Positions 1-8,906 are shown, counted from the stretch's first letter. The stretch: 64,000 nt of DNA from Thiodiazotropha sp040507225 (GCA_040507225.1 JBEVVG010000001.1:124001-188000), one strand, 5' to 3'. Program-made: numbers and translations. Notes: generated by a model not told the origin, from the letters alone.

Positions 1-120
1 GATCTGCCCCTCGAGTTGGATGAGACCATACCCGAAGGGTGTGCCTGGATTTCCGCCGGGCTGAAACGCACCGCCTTGCTTGGGCAGCCCTATGGCGAAG
101 TGACCGTGGAGAAAGCATAA
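1..120 (+). CDS. nuoG: NADH-quinone oxidoreductase subunit G, C-terminal end (partial)
   Basis: The window opens inside a gene whose last 39 codons and TAA stop are visible, in frame 1. The tail ends PYGEVTVEKA and the stop lies three bases before the nuoH start. NuoG carries iron-sulfur clusters of the peripheral arm of complex I at the cytoplasmic face of the membrane. The identification rests on the hydrophilic tail and on position: in the standard nuoA-N order nuoG directly precedes nuoH. No catalytic motif lies in the visible part, so the call is mainly contextual. Confidence 0.78.
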   Translation, partial: DLPLELDETIPEGCAWISAGLKRTALLGQPYGEVTVEKA

Positions 121-123
121 CCG

Positions 124-1179
124 ATGGAACTCTTCAGCAGCCTATGGGAAGCGCTTCCCTCCGAACTTCAATATCTGATCTGGACCCTGATCAAGATCAT
201 CGTGATCGTGGCTCCGATGATGTTGGCGGTCGCCTATTTCACCTATGCCGAGCGCAAGATCATCGGTTATATGCAGGTGCGTGTCGGGCCCAACCGGGTG
301 GGACCCAAGGGTTGGCTGCAGCCCATCGCAGATGCGCTGAAGCTGATGTTCAAGGAGATCGTCATCCCGTCCCGGGCCAACAAGTTCCTGTTTCTCATGG
401 CGCCGGCGATCACCCTGGGACCGGCGCTCGCCGCCTGGGCAGTGTTCCCGTTCAATGAAAAACTGGTGTTGGCGGACATCAATGCCGGGTTGCTGTACAT
501 CCTCGCTTTGACCTCGGTGGGTGTCTACGGGGTGATCATCGGCGGCTGGGCATCCAACTCCAAATACGCCTTTCTCGGCGCCATGCGCTCCGCTGCGCAG
601 ATCGTGGCTTACGAAATCGCCATGGGCTTCGCCCTGGTGGGGGTGCTGGTCGCCGCCGGCAGTCTCAACCTGGGTGAGATCATCAAGGCTCAGGAGGGCG
701 GACTGTTCTCCTGGTTCTGGCTGCCTCTGCTGCCCCTGTTCGTGGTGTACGTAATCTCCGGTGTGGCGGAAACCAACCGTGCCCCGTTCGACGTGGCCGA
801 GGGTGAATCGGAAATCGTCGCCGGTTTTCACGTGGAATACTCCGGCATGACCTTCGCCGTGTTCTTCCTCGCGGAATACGCCAACATGATTCTGATCTCC
901 GCGCTGACCGCGGTGATGTTTTTCGGCGGTTGGCTCTCACCTTTTCAGGGCTGGCCGGTGCTTGGCGCCCTCACCGACTGGGTGCCCGGTTTCATCTGGC
1001 TGGTGATCAAGACCGCCTTTTTCATGTTCCTGTTCCTCTGGCTGCGTGCCACCTTCCCCCGATACCGCTATGACCAGATCATGCGCCTGGGCTGGAAGGT
1101 TTTTATCCCGATCACTATCGTCTGGATCGCGGTCGTCGGACTTGCCGTGGTCTATAAGATGCCCTGGTGGTTCGATTGA
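124..1179 (+). CDS. nuoH: NADH-quinone oxidoreductase subunit H
   Basis: This 351-aa integral membrane protein is subunit H of complex I, which helps form the quinone-binding chamber between the peripheral arm and the proton-pumping membrane arm. About eight hydrophobic segments are visible. The family loop GPNRVGPKG is at residues 55-63, and the acidic cytoplasmic loop AEGESEIVAGFHVEYSGM at about 225-242; both are hallmarks of NuoH/ND1. Length matches the family. It starts 3 bp after nuoG and ends 8 bp before nuoI, so it is cotranscribed. Nothing unusual was seen. Confidence 0.97.
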   Translation: MELFSSLWEALPSELQYLIWTLIKIIVIVAPMMLAVAYFTYAERKIIGYMQVRVGPNRVGPKGWLQPIADALKLMFKEIVIPSRANKFLFLMAPAITLGPALAAWAVFPFNEKLVLADINAGLLYILALTSVGVYGVIIGGWASNSKYAFLGAMRSAAQIVAYEIAMGFALVGVLVAAGSLNLGEIIKAQEGGLFSWFWLPLLPLFVVYVISGVAETNRAPFDVAEGESEIVAGFHVEYSGMTFAVFFLAEYANMILISALTAVMFFGGWLSPFQGWPVLGALTDWVPGFIWLVIKTAFFMFLFLWLRATFPRYRYDQIMRLGWKVFIPITIVWIAVVGLAVVYKMPWWFD

Positions 1180-1187
1180 GGTCACCC

Positions 1188-1676
1188 ATGAACGTATTCG
1201 TCAATTACTTCAAGAGTCTTTTCCTGCTGGAACTGTTCCGTGGTCTGAGCGTCACCGGACGTTACCTGTTCCGCAAGAAATTCACCATCATGTACCCGGA
1301 GGAGAAGGCTCCGGTATCGCCCCGCTTCCGTGGGCTGCATGCGCTGCGCCGCTATCCGAACGGCGAGGAACGCTGCATCGCCTGCAAGCTTTGCGAAGCG
1401 ACCTGTCCGGCCCTCGCGATCACCATCGAGGCGGAACCCCGGGCGGACGGCTCGCGCCGCACCACCCGGTACGATATCGATCTGTTCAAGTGCATCTATT
1501 GCGGCTACTGCCAGGAGGCCTGCCCGGTGGATGCGATCGTCGAGACCCGGGTCTACGAATACCACTTCGAAAACCGGGGCGAGAACATCATGACCAAAGA
1601 GAAACTGCTGGCGGTGGGCGACAAGTATGAGTCCCAGTTGGCAGCGGATATCGAGGCACAGGCGAATGTACGCTGA
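1188..1676 (+). CDS. nuoI: NADH-quinone oxidoreductase subunit I (2x[4Fe-4S] ferredoxin-type)
   Basis: This 162-aa subunit passes electrons through clusters N6a and N6b towards the quinone site of complex I. Two canonical [4Fe-4S] motifs are visible: CIACKLCEATCP with cysteines at 63, 66, 69 and 73, and CIYCGYCQEACP with cysteines at 102, 105, 108 and 112. The N-terminus MNVFVNYFKSLFLLELFRGL is the usual membrane-associated helix. I chose ATG 1188, preceded by GAGGT at suitable distance. An in-frame ATG at 1167 would overlap nuoH and add residues the family lacks. It lies between nuoH and nuoJ. Confidence 0.97.
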   Translation: MNVFVNYFKSLFLLELFRGLSVTGRYLFRKKFTIMYPEEKAPVSPRFRGLHALRRYPNGEERCIACKLCEATCPALAITIEAEPRADGSRRTTRYDIDLFKCIYCGYCQEACPVDAIVETRVYEYHFENRGENIMTKEKLLAVGDKYESQLAADIEAQANVR

Positions 1677-1712
1677 TCATCGGCCAACCATGAGTAACCC
1701 AGGCAACCCTCT

Positions 1713-2315
1713 ATGACACTTGAAAAGCTGATCTTCTACGTGCTCGCAGCGGTGATCGTGGTTTCCGCAACCATGGTGGTGACCCGGCGTAACCCGGTGC
1801 ACTCGGCGCTGTTCCTGATTCTCACCTTCGTCGCCAGCAGCGGCGTGTGGCTGCTCGCCGAGGCGGAATTCCTCGCCATCGCCCTGGTTCTGGTGTATGT
1901 CGGCGCGGTGATGGTGCTGTTCCTGTTCGTGCTGATGATGCTGGACATCGATCTGGCGGTGCTGCGGGCTGGTTTCATCAAGATGCTGCCGTTGGGCATT
2001 ATCATGGCGCTGGCCATGGCGGCGGAACTGATCCTGGTGGTGGGGCCGAAAAACTTCGGCCTGGACGTGTATGCGGCACCTGCTCGCCAGGCTGCGGATT
2101 ACAGCAATACCGAGGCGCTCGGCAGCGTGCTCTATACCGTTTACATGTATCCCTTCGAAGTGGCCGCGGTGATTCTGCTGGTCGCCATCATCGCCGCGAT
2201 TGGTTTAACCATGCGCCGGCGCACGGATACCAAATACCTCGACCCCTCCAAGCAGGTGCTGGTGAAACGCAATGACCGGGTTCGCCTCGTCTCCATGGAC
2301 GCGGATAAAGGATAA
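1713..2315 (+). CDS. nuoJ: NADH-quinone oxidoreductase subunit J
   Basis: This 200-aa subunit has about five membrane helices and belongs to the membrane arm of complex I, in the chain of subunits that couples quinone reduction to proton movement. The conserved stretch EAEFLAIALVLVYVGAVMVL lies at about residues 50-69 and is typical of NuoJ/ND6. The C-terminus is a charged cytoplasmic tail. It starts 36 bp after nuoI and ends 6 bp before nuoK. Length is normal for the family. Confidence 0.96.
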   Translation: MTLEKLIFYVLAAVIVVSATMVVTRRNPVHSALFLILTFVASSGVWLLAEAEFLAIALVLVYVGAVMVLFLFVLMMLDIDLAVLRAGFIKMLPLGIIMALAMAAELILVVGPKNFGLDVYAAPARQAADYSNTEALGSVLYTVYMYPFEVAAVILLVAIIAAIGLTMRRRTDTKYLDPSKQVLVKRNDRVRLVSMDADKG

Positions 2316-2321
2316 GCACTA

Positions 2322-2627
2322 ATGATCGCACTTTCAGATTATCTGACCCTGGGCGCCATCCTCTTCGCCATCAGCGTGGCGGGCATCTTCATCAACCGCA
2401 AGAACGTCATCATCCTGTTGATGTGCGTCGAGTTGATGTTGCTGGCAGTGAACATCAACTTCATCGCCTTCTCCCATTTTCTCGGGGATACGGCGGGACA
2501 GGTGTTCGTGTTTTTCATCCTCACCGTTGCGGCGGCTGAGGCGGCCATCGGCCTGGCGATCCTGGTGGTGCTGTTCCGCAGCAAGCAGAGCATCAACGTG
2601 CAGGATATGGATGCGCTGAAAGGGTAG
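2322..2627 (+). CDS. nuoK: NADH-quinone oxidoreductase subunit K
   Basis: This 101-aa protein has three transmembrane helices and is the smallest membrane-arm subunit of complex I, homologous to ND4L and MrpC. The two membrane glutamates needed for proton translocation are present at E37 (in MCVELMLLAVN) and E73 (in AAAEAAIGLAI), one residue offset from the E. coli numbering E36/E72. It starts 6 bp after nuoJ. Unusually, a 178-bp gap with inverted repeats separates it from nuoL. Confidence 0.97.
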   Translation: MIALSDYLTLGAILFAISVAGIFINRKNVIILLMCVELMLLAVNINFIAFSHFLGDTAGQVFVFFILTVAAAEAAIGLAILVVLFRSKQSINVQDMDALKG

Positions 2628-2805
2628 GGACAAACAGTTCGCAAATGATCGCCTGTGACCCCGGTGGTTTACTGTGCGGTGTGTTTGCGGAACTCGGAAT
2701 TAACAGAGACTTCGGTAAACCGGGTCGGCGAATCAGGGCTGTAACACAAGCCTCAGACGGGCGTTTACAGGCTCTGAGCGGCTGACCAAATAAAAGAAAA
2801 CGGTT
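2628..2805. other. nuoK-nuoL spacer with inverted repeats
   Basis: The nuo genes are otherwise separated by only a few to a few tens of bases, but this spacer is 178 bp. It contains imperfect inverted repeats: AGTTCGCAAA near 2636 pairs with TTTGCGGAACT near 2690, and CCGGTGGTTTAC near 2661 with GTAAACCGGG near 2715. I see no reading frame of note in it. It could be an RNA hairpin that tunes expression of the distal genes, or a small inserted repeat. Confidence 0.45.
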
Positions 2806-4794
2806 ATGGAAAATATCTATCTGACAATTGTACTGGCACCGCTGATCGGGGCGATACTGGCCGGCTTTTTCGGCGCGAAACTGGGTCGCAAGGGCGCGCA
2901 CTGGGTGACCAGTACGGGTGTCGGTGTCTCGGCGTTGCTCTCCCTGTATGTGCTGTACCGCTTCATCAACGGCAGCCTGGAGGTGTTCAACGGTCCCGTT
3001 TACACCTGGATGGTCAGCGACGGTCTGCACATGGAGGTGGGTTTCCTGGTTGATCAGCTCACCGCGGTGATGATCAGCGTGGTCACCTTCGTCTCGTTTT
3101 GCGTACACATCTACACCATAGGTTATATGGCCGATGACGAGCACAACTGGCCCAAGACCAGCCTCGCCGGGGTCAACTCCTACCAGCGTTTCTTCAGCTA
3201 CATCTCCCTGTTCACCTTTTCCATGCTGATGCTGGTCATGTCCAACAACTTCCTGCAGCTGTTCTTCGGCTGGGAGGCGGTGGGCCTGGTCTCCTATCTG
3301 CTGATCGGTTTCTGGTCGGTGCGTCCCACCGCGATCTTCGCCAACCTGAAGGCCTTCCTGGTCAACCGGGTGGGGGACTTCGGTTTCATTCTCGGCATCG
3401 CCGCGGTGGCCATGTACACCAACAGCCTGGATTATGCCGAGGTGTTCGCCATGGCCCCGTCCCTGGCCGATACCCAGATTCAGATCTGGGGCGATGCCAG
3501 CTGGTCGCTGATGTCGGTGATCGGCATCCTGCTGTTCATCGGTGCGATGGGCAAGTCGGCCCAGGTGCCGCTGCATGTGTGGCTACCGGACTCCATGGAG
3601 GGCCCGACCCCGATCTCCGCGCTGATCCACGCCGCCACCATGGTCACCGCCGGTATCTTCATGGTGGCGCGCATGTCGCCCCTGTATGAACTCTCCGAGA
3701 CCGCACTCAGCTTCGTCCTGGTCATTGGCGCCACCACCGCCTTCTTCACCGGCCTGATCGGTATCGTGCAGAACGACATCAAGCGGGTGGTCGCCTATTC
3801 GACCCTCTCCCAGCTCGGCTACATGATGGTCGCCCTGGGCGCCTCGGCCTATGCCGCCGGCATCTTCCACCTGATGACCCACGCCTTCTTCAAGGCGCTG
3901 CTGTTCCTCGCCGCCGGTTCGGTGATCATCGGCATGCACCACGATCAGGACATCCGCAACATGGGCGGGGTGCGCAAATATATGCCATGGACCTACTGGA
4001 CCTCCCTGGTGGGTTCCCTGGCGCTGATCGGTTTCCCCGGGTTCTCCGGTTTCTTCTCCAAGGACGCGATCATCGAGGCGGTGCATCACTCCGATATCGC
4101 CGGTGCCAGCTATGCCTACATTCTGGTGGTGGCCGGCGTGTTCGTCACCGCGTTGTACAGCTTCCGCATGTTCTTCCTGGTGTTTCACGGAGAGGGTCCC
4201 CGGGATGAGCATGCCAAGCACCACATCCACGAGTCTCCCAAGGTGGTGACCATTCCTCTGGTGCTTCTGGCGATTCCCTCGGTGTTCCTCGGTTACCTGA
4301 CCATCGGCCCGATGCTGTTTGGTGACTGGTTCAAAGGGGTGCTGTATGTGTTGCCCGAGCACGATACCCTGGGTGAGATCGGTGCCCATTTCCACGGCGC
4401 CACAGGCTTTGTCCTGCACGGCATGATGGGACTGCCTTTCTACCTGGCCATGGGCGGCCTGTTCGTGGCCTGGTACATCTACATGAAGAACCCGGCCATT
4501 GCGGATACGGTCAAGACCGCCCTCGCGCCGGTGTACCGGCTGCTGGACAAGAAATACTGGTTTGACGAGGTCTACCAGGCGGTGTTCGGCGCCGGTAGCC
4601 GGGGTCTGGGCAAGTTTCTCTGGCTGGCGGGTGACCGGGGCCTGATCGACGGCCTGGCGGTCAATGGTTCCGCCTTCACGGTCGGCAAACTGGCTGCTCT
4701 GGTGCGCCATGTGCAGACCGGTTACCTGTATCACTACGCCATTGCCATGATTCTGGGTCTGCTGCTGTTGCTGACCTGGTTCATCTTTGTTTAA
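2806..4794 (+). CDS. nuoL: NADH-quinone oxidoreductase subunit L (antiporter-like)
   Basis: This 662-aa protein is the distal antiporter-like subunit of the complex I membrane arm. It has about 16 membrane helices and, near its C-terminus, the long amphipathic lateral helix that runs along the arm. Recognisable parts are the FFGWEAVGLVSYLLIGFW segment with its conserved membrane glutamate, the KSAQVPLHVWLPDSMEGPTP loop at about residues 250-270, and the IKRVVAYSTLSQLGYM segment. It follows the 178-bp spacer and is separated from nuoM by about 12 bp, with AAAGGA overlapping its end as the likely ribosome-binding site for nuoM. Confidence 0.97.
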   Translation: MENIYLTIVLAPLIGAILAGFFGAKLGRKGAHWVTSTGVGVSALLSLYVLYRFINGSLEVFNGPVYTWMVSDGLHMEVGFLVDQLTAVMISVVTFVSFCVHIYTIGYMADDEHNWPKTSLAGVNSYQRFFSYISLFTFSMLMLVMSNNFLQLFFGWEAVGLVSYLLIGFWSVRPTAIFANLKAFLVNRVGDFGFILGIAAVAMYTNSLDYAEVFAMAPSLADTQIQIWGDASWSLMSVIGILLFIGAMGKSAQVPLHVWLPDSMEGPTPISALIHAATMVTAGIFMVARMSPLYELSETALSFVLVIGATTAFFTGLIGIVQNDIKRVVAYSTLSQLGYMMVALGASAYAAGIFHLMTHAFFKALLFLAAGSVIIGMHHDQDIRNMGGVRKYMPWTYWTSLVGSLALIGFPGFSGFFSKDAIIEAVHHSDIAGASYAYILVVAGVFVTALYSFRMFFLVFHGEGPRDEHAKHHIHESPKVVTIPLVLLAIPSVFLGYLTIGPMLFGDWFKGVLYVLPEHDTLGEIGAHFHGATGFVLHGMMGLPFYLAMGGLFVAWYIYMKNPAIADTVKTALAPVYRLLDKKYWFDEVYQAVFGAGSRGLGKFLWLAGDRGLIDGLAVNGSAFTVGKLAALVRHVQTGYLYHYAIAMILGLLLLLTWFIFV

Positions 4795-4806
4795 AGGACG
4801 TTGCGC

Positions 4807-6318
4807 ATGATTGCCGATTGGCCCCTTCTGACCCTAACGATCTGGCTCCCCATCGTCGGCGGCTTCATGGTGCTTGCCAGTGGTGAGCGTGATGTGAACG
4901 CAACCAAGTGGACCGCCCTGATCATCGCCATCCTGACCTTCATCGTCAGTCTGCCCCTGTGGTTCGCCTTCGACACCGGCACCGCCGAGATGCAGTTTGT
5001 GGAACGGGTGCCCTGGATCCCGGGATTCAATATTGAGTACTACCTGGGCATCGACGGCATCTCCATGCCCCTGATCGTGCTCACCACCTTCATTACTCCC
5101 CTGGTGGTGATCGCCGGGTGGGAGGTCATCAAGGTGCGTCCCTCCCAGTACATGGCCGCGTTCCTGATCATGGAAGGGGTGATGGTCGGGGTCTTCTGCG
5201 CCCTCGATGCGATGCTGTTCTACGTCTTCTGGGAGGCGATGCTGATCCCGATGTTCCTGATCATCGGCGTGTGGGGCGGGCCGAAACGGGTCTACGCCAC
5301 GATCAAGTTTTTCCTCTATACCTTTTTCGGCTCGGTGTTCATGCTGGTCGCGCTGATCTACATGTACTTCCAGTCGGGCAGCTTCGATATTCTCGGTTTC
5401 CATACCCTCAAGCTGAACCTGACCGAGCAGACCCTGATCTTTATCGCCTTTCTCATGGCCTTCGCGGTCAAGGTGCCCATGTGGCCGGTGCACACCTGGT
5501 TGCCGGACGCCCACGTGGAGGCGCCCACCGGTGGTTCGGTGATCCTCGCGGCGATCATGCTGAAGATCGGCGGTTACGGGTTCCTGCGTTTCAGTCTGCC
5601 GATCACCCCGGACGCCAGCCACAGCCTGGACTGGCTGATCATCGGCATGTCCCTGATCGCGGTGGTCTACATCGGCTTCGTCGCGCTGATCCAGCAGGAC
5701 ATGAAAAAGCTCATCGCCTATTCGTCCATCGCCCACATGGGCTTTGTCACCCTGGGCTTCTTCATCGTCTTCATCATCAGCCAGGAGAATGCAGGCAGCG
5801 GTGCGGCCCTGGGCATGCAGGGCGGTATGGTGCAGATGGTCTCCCACGGTTTCATCTCCGCCGCCATGTTCCTCTGTGTGGGAGTGCTCTATGATCGCCT
5901 GCACAGTCGTGAGATCGGCGCCTACGGCGGGGTGGTCAACACCATGCCGGTGTTCGCCGCGTTCATGGTGTTCTTCGCCATGGCCAATGCGGGCCTGCCC
6001 GGCACCTCCGGATTCGTCGGCGAGTTCATGGTCATCCTGGCCAGCTTCCGCGCCGACTTCTGGTATGCCTTCCTGGCCGCCACCACCCTGATCATTGGTG
6101 CTGCCTACACCCTGTGGATGGTCAAGCGGGTGGTGTTCGGTGAGGTCGCCAATGAGGGCGTGGCCTCACTGCAGGATATGAATCAACGTGAACTCATCGT
6201 GCTGGGTACCCTGGCAGTCGCCGTGCTGCTGCTGGGTCTGTGGCCGGCGCCCCTGGTGGAAGTGATGGATGCCTCCGTGAATAACCTGCTGCAGCACATC
6301 GCTGTTTCCAAGTTATAA
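4807..6318 (+). CDS. nuoM: NADH-quinone oxidoreductase subunit M (antiporter-like)
   Basis: This 503-aa antiporter-like subunit pumps protons in the complex I membrane arm. The conserved FWEAMLIPMFLIIGVWGG segment carries the membrane glutamate, and VPMWPVHTWLPDAHVEAPTG and the following KIGGYGFLRF are NuoM/ND4 signatures. I chose ATG 4807 because AAAGGA at 4793-4798 sits 8 bp upstream. A TTG at 4801 in the same frame would be only 2 bp from that site. It lies between nuoL and nuoN in the operon. Confidence 0.97.
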   Translation: MIADWPLLTLTIWLPIVGGFMVLASGERDVNATKWTALIIAILTFIVSLPLWFAFDTGTAEMQFVERVPWIPGFNIEYYLGIDGISMPLIVLTTFITPLVVIAGWEVIKVRPSQYMAAFLIMEGVMVGVFCALDAMLFYVFWEAMLIPMFLIIGVWGGPKRVYATIKFFLYTFFGSVFMLVALIYMYFQSGSFDILGFHTLKLNLTEQTLIFIAFLMAFAVKVPMWPVHTWLPDAHVEAPTGGSVILAAIMLKIGGYGFLRFSLPITPDASHSLDWLIIGMSLIAVVYIGFVALIQQDMKKLIAYSSIAHMGFVTLGFFIVFIISQENAGSGAALGMQGGMVQMVSHGFISAAMFLCVGVLYDRLHSREIGAYGGVVNTMPVFAAFMVFFAMANAGLPGTSGFVGEFMVILASFRADFWYAFLAATTLIIGAAYTLWMVKRVVFGEVANEGVASLQDMNQRELIVLGTLAVAVLLLGLWPAPLVEVMDASVNNLLQHIAVSKL

Positions 6319-6347
6319 CCTGACGGAGCCGAACCGGTAGCAAACAC

Positions 6348-7808
6348 ATGCAATTCGACGCAACACAACTTATCCCGGTCCTGCCGGAAATCTCACTGCT
6401 GATCCTGGCCTGTCTGGTCCTGGTGGTCGACCTGTTCATCCGTGAAGAGCGTCGCATCGTCAGCTATGTGATCAGCCAGGTCGGGTTGTTGGTGACCCTG
6501 GCGATCACCCTGGCGGTTTCCCACCCCGAGGCACAGATCGTGTTCGACGGCTCCTACATCCGCGACCCGATGAGCGATGTCCTGAAGATCGGCATCCTGG
6601 TGGTCAGTTTCATGGTCTTTCTGTATGCCAAGGATTACCTGAAGGAGCGGGGGTTGTTCAAGGGCGAGTTCTATACCCTGGGCCTGTTCGCGGTGCTGGG
6701 GATGTGCATCATGACCTCCGCCAACAGCTTCCTTACCATCTATCTGGGTCTGGAACTCCTGGCGTTGTGCCTGTACGCCCTGGTGGCGTTCAACCGGGAT
6801 TCCCCCCAGGGCGCCGAGGCGGCGATGAAGTATTTCGTGCTGGGCGCATTGGCTTCCGGCATGCTGCTGTACGGCATCTCCATGATCTATGGAGCCACCG
6901 GCACCCTGCGATTCGATGAACTGGCCCAGGTGGTCAGCGCCGGCGATCTGAACCGCATGGTGATGATCTTCGGTATCGTGTTCCTGGTGATCGGTCTGGC
7001 CTTCAAGCTGGGTGCGGTGCCGTTTCACATGTGGGCGCCGGACGTCTACCAGGGTGCGCCCACCGCGGTGACCCTGTTCCTCAGCAGTGTGCCCAAGATC
7101 GCCGCGTTCGCCCTGGCGATGCGGCTTCTGGTAGACGGACTCTCCGGTCTGCATGGTGGTGTCAACGGGCCCTGGCAGGGCTGGCAGGGGATGCTCATCA
7201 TCCTCGCGGTGCTCTCCATGGGTATCGGCAACCTGGTCGCCATCGCCCAGACCAATATCAAGCGCATGCTGGCCTACTCGACCATCTCCCATGTCGGTTT
7301 CATCATGCTGGGTATTCTCGCGGGTAATCAGGCCGGTTATACCGCTGCGATGTTTTATACCCTGGTCTACGCGCTGATGTCGGCGGGCGGTTTCGGCATC
7401 GTCATCGCCCTGAGCCGTAAAGGCTTCGAAGCGGAGAACCTGGAGGACTTCAAAGGTCTCAACCAGCGCAACCCCTGGTTTGCGGGCATGATGTTGCTGT
7501 TGATGTTCTCCATGGCCGGTGTGCCGCCCACAGTGGGCTTTTTCGCCAAGCTGTTCGTCCTGGAGGCCGTGGTCTCCGTGAACCTCACATGGCTGGCCCT
7601 GGTCGGTGTGGCCTTCTCGATCATTGGCGCCTTCTACTACATCCGCATCGTCAAACTGATGTACTTCGATCCGCCGGTGGATGAATCGCCCCTCAGTGTC
7701 GGTATCGACACCCAGGTGATGCTCTCCATCAACGGTCTGGCCATGCTGATCCTCGGCCTGTTCCCGGCGGGTCTGTTCGCGCTCTGCGCCAACGCCATCG
7801 GCGGTTGA
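6348..7808 (+). CDS. nuoN: NADH-quinone oxidoreductase subunit N (antiporter-like)
   Basis: This 486-aa protein is the third antiporter-like subunit of complex I. It shows about 14 membrane helices, the conserved SANSFLTIYLGLELLALCLY segment, the VPFHMWAPDVYQGAPT loop, and IKRMLAYSTISHVGFIMLG, which are typical of NuoN/ND2. It is the last gene of the nuo operon. A strong GC-rich hairpin (7835-7875) follows, then the initiator tRNA. A 499-aa reading frame on the opposite strand is only a GC-codon shadow. Confidence 0.97.
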   Translation: MQFDATQLIPVLPEISLLILACLVLVVDLFIREERRIVSYVISQVGLLVTLAITLAVSHPEAQIVFDGSYIRDPMSDVLKIGILVVSFMVFLYAKDYLKERGLFKGEFYTLGLFAVLGMCIMTSANSFLTIYLGLELLALCLYALVAFNRDSPQGAEAAMKYFVLGALASGMLLYGISMIYGATGTLRFDELAQVVSAGDLNRMVMIFGIVFLVIGLAFKLGAVPFHMWAPDVYQGAPTAVTLFLSSVPKIAAFALAMRLLVDGLSGLHGGVNGPWQGWQGMLIILAVLSMGIGNLVAIAQTNIKRMLAYSTISHVGFIMLGILAGNQAGYTAAMFYTLVYALMSAGGFGIVIALSRKGFEAENLEDFKGLNQRNPWFAGMMLLLMFSMAGVPPTVGFFAKLFVLEAVVSVNLTWLALVGVAFSIIGAFYYIRIVKLMYFDPPVDESPLSVGIDTQVMLSINGLAMLILGLFPAGLFALCANAIGG

Positions 7809-7834
7809 ATCTCCCTCAAACCTCCCCAATCCAA

Positions 7835-7875
7835 AGCCTGTAAAAACAAACCACCCCGCAGGGGGTGGACAGGCT
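7835..7875 (+). terminator. Two-part hairpin after nuoN
   Basis: The outer arms AGCCTGT (7835-7841) and ACAGGCT (7869-7875) enclose an inner stem CCACCCC (7851-7857) with GGGGTGG (7862-7868). No clear T-run follows, so it is either an imperfect terminator or an mRNA 3'-end stabilising structure for the nuo transcript. Confidence 0.5.
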
Positions 7876-8029
7876 GTAACCCTCCGCTGCAAACGTCTCT
7901 CTGGTTCCGGTTATCAGTAAAGTCCTTTGGCTTTTCAGGACTTCAACGCCTGAACTTCAACAACATAACAATTATTTTACCGGAGGGGTTGTCATCCTGA
8001 TGCAACCTATGTAGTATTGCGCACCTTGA

Positions 8030-8107
<78 letters not shown>

Positions 8108-8119
8108 TCAAAAAATACT

Positions 8120-8157
8120 AAAGCCAGGTACTTACGAGTCCCTGGCTTTTTTATTTT
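8120..8157 (+). terminator. Rho-independent terminator supplied by the island behind tRNA-fMet
   Basis: AAAGCCAGG (8120-8128) pairs with CCTGGCTTT (8141-8149) across a 12-nt loop, and a T-rich run follows. It lies inside the island, so it replaces the chromosomal terminator now found beyond attR at 54001. Confidence 0.88.
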
Positions 8158-8314
8158 TTTCGATCCAATTCTTGTGGCCCTGCTGTGGCCCACGTTTGGC
8201 CCATCTGTAGCCCAAGACAAAATCTCCTACTTTCAAAAATCGAAGAATTTGACCTTCGGTCTCAGATGAGAACAAGGTGCTTTTCTAGATCCACTCCCTG
8301 ACGTCGTTACACGA

Positions 8315-8518
8315 TTAATCTTCAACGAACTCGAACAGGTCACCGACCTGGCAGCCAAACAGCTTACACAGCTTATCCATGGTCTCTATGTCTACTCGGG
8401 TAGCCGTCTCCTTATAGAGCAGGGTGATGGTATTCCTGTGCAGATCTGCCTCCCTCGCTACATCTATGACTTTCATTTTGTGTTCACCCATAAGCCTGGA
8501 TAAGTGACAGCGGATCAT
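8315..8518 (-). CDS. Small Cro/CI-type HTH regulator
   Basis: This 67-aa protein is nearly all helix-turn-helix domain: MKVIDVAREADLHRNTITLL followed by ETMDKLCKLFGCQVGDLFEF, the pattern of short Cro/CI (HTH_26/YozG-like) regulators. It is divergent from the excisionase-integrase pair. Two similar dyad sites lie in the shared promoter region (8546-8613), which suggests it represses excision genes and perhaps itself. The start could be the ATG at 8518 or an internal ATG; the later one would still keep the HTH. The role is inferred from family and position. Confidence 0.8.
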   Translation of the reverse strand: MIRCHLSRLMGEHKMKVIDVAREADLHRNTITLLYKETATRVDIETMDKLCKLFGCQVGDLFEFVED

Positions 8519-8545
8519 ATGTCGAGTCTCCGAGATAAATAAAAG

Positions 8546-8613
8546 TCATACAGGATGAATAAAATGCTTGCAGAAAGACTTTTATGGTGTATAAATGTCA
8601 TTCAAGATGACAT
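8546..8613. promoter_or_regulatory. Divergent control region with dyad operator of the island switch
   Basis: A perfect 7-bp dyad ATGTCAT-tcaag-ATGACAT lies at 8595-8613, and a looser copy GTCATACAGGATGA at about 8547-8560. They sit between the divergent HTH gene (start 8518) and the excisionase gene (start 8664), as expected for a lysogeny-type repressor. Which protein binds is inferred. Confidence 0.55.
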
Positions 8614-8663
8614 GGTGACATCTTAAGCGAATTTCATCAATGCAAGCGAGCAGGAGATCCGAC

Positions 8664-8906
8664 ATGAAAGAGAGCATGACCTACCTGACAACGGCCGAGT
8701 TGTCAGAACGCATCAAGTACGACACGCGCACTATCCGTGAACGCCTCAAGGACAGTGTGCTTCTGGAAGGGGTTCATTACATCCGTCCCTTTGGTGGCCG
8801 GAAAATACTTTACCTTTGGGAGCAGATCGAGCAGGACATGGGGCAGGCTTCACACTCACAGCCGTTCGCGATCCCAATGGCAAATGGAGGCGTCTGCCAT
8901 GGGTAG
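8664..8906 (+). CDS. Excisionase-like DNA-binding protein
   Basis: This 80-aa protein contains a winged-helix-like stretch, LTTAELSERIKYDTRTIRER, followed by GVHYIRPFGGRKILYLWEQI. That is the layout of Xis/MerR-type recombination directionality factors. I chose ATG 8664 because AGGAG lies 8 bp upstream; an in-frame ATG at 8640 has no such site. Its end overlaps the integrase start by 8 bp, so translation of the two is probably coupled. The predicted role is to bias the integrase towards excision. Confidence 0.75.
   Translation: MKESMTYLTTAELSERIKYDTRTIRERLKDSVLLEGVHYIRPFGGRKILYLWEQIEQDMGQASHSQPFAIPMANGGVCHG

Noticed and set aside
2593..4734. Long - strand frames opposite nuoL (327 and 383 aa)
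   Set aside because: Same antisense composition, with no start signal, and the + strand gene is certain.
4801..4806. TTG start for nuoM at 4801
   Set aside because: Only 2 bp from the ribosome-binding site, whereas ATG 4807 has the usual spacing.
6393..7892. 499-aa reading frame on the - strand opposite nuoN
   Set aside because: Composition is His-, Gln- and Asp-rich as expected for the antisense of a GC-rich membrane protein gene; no ribosome-binding site or family.
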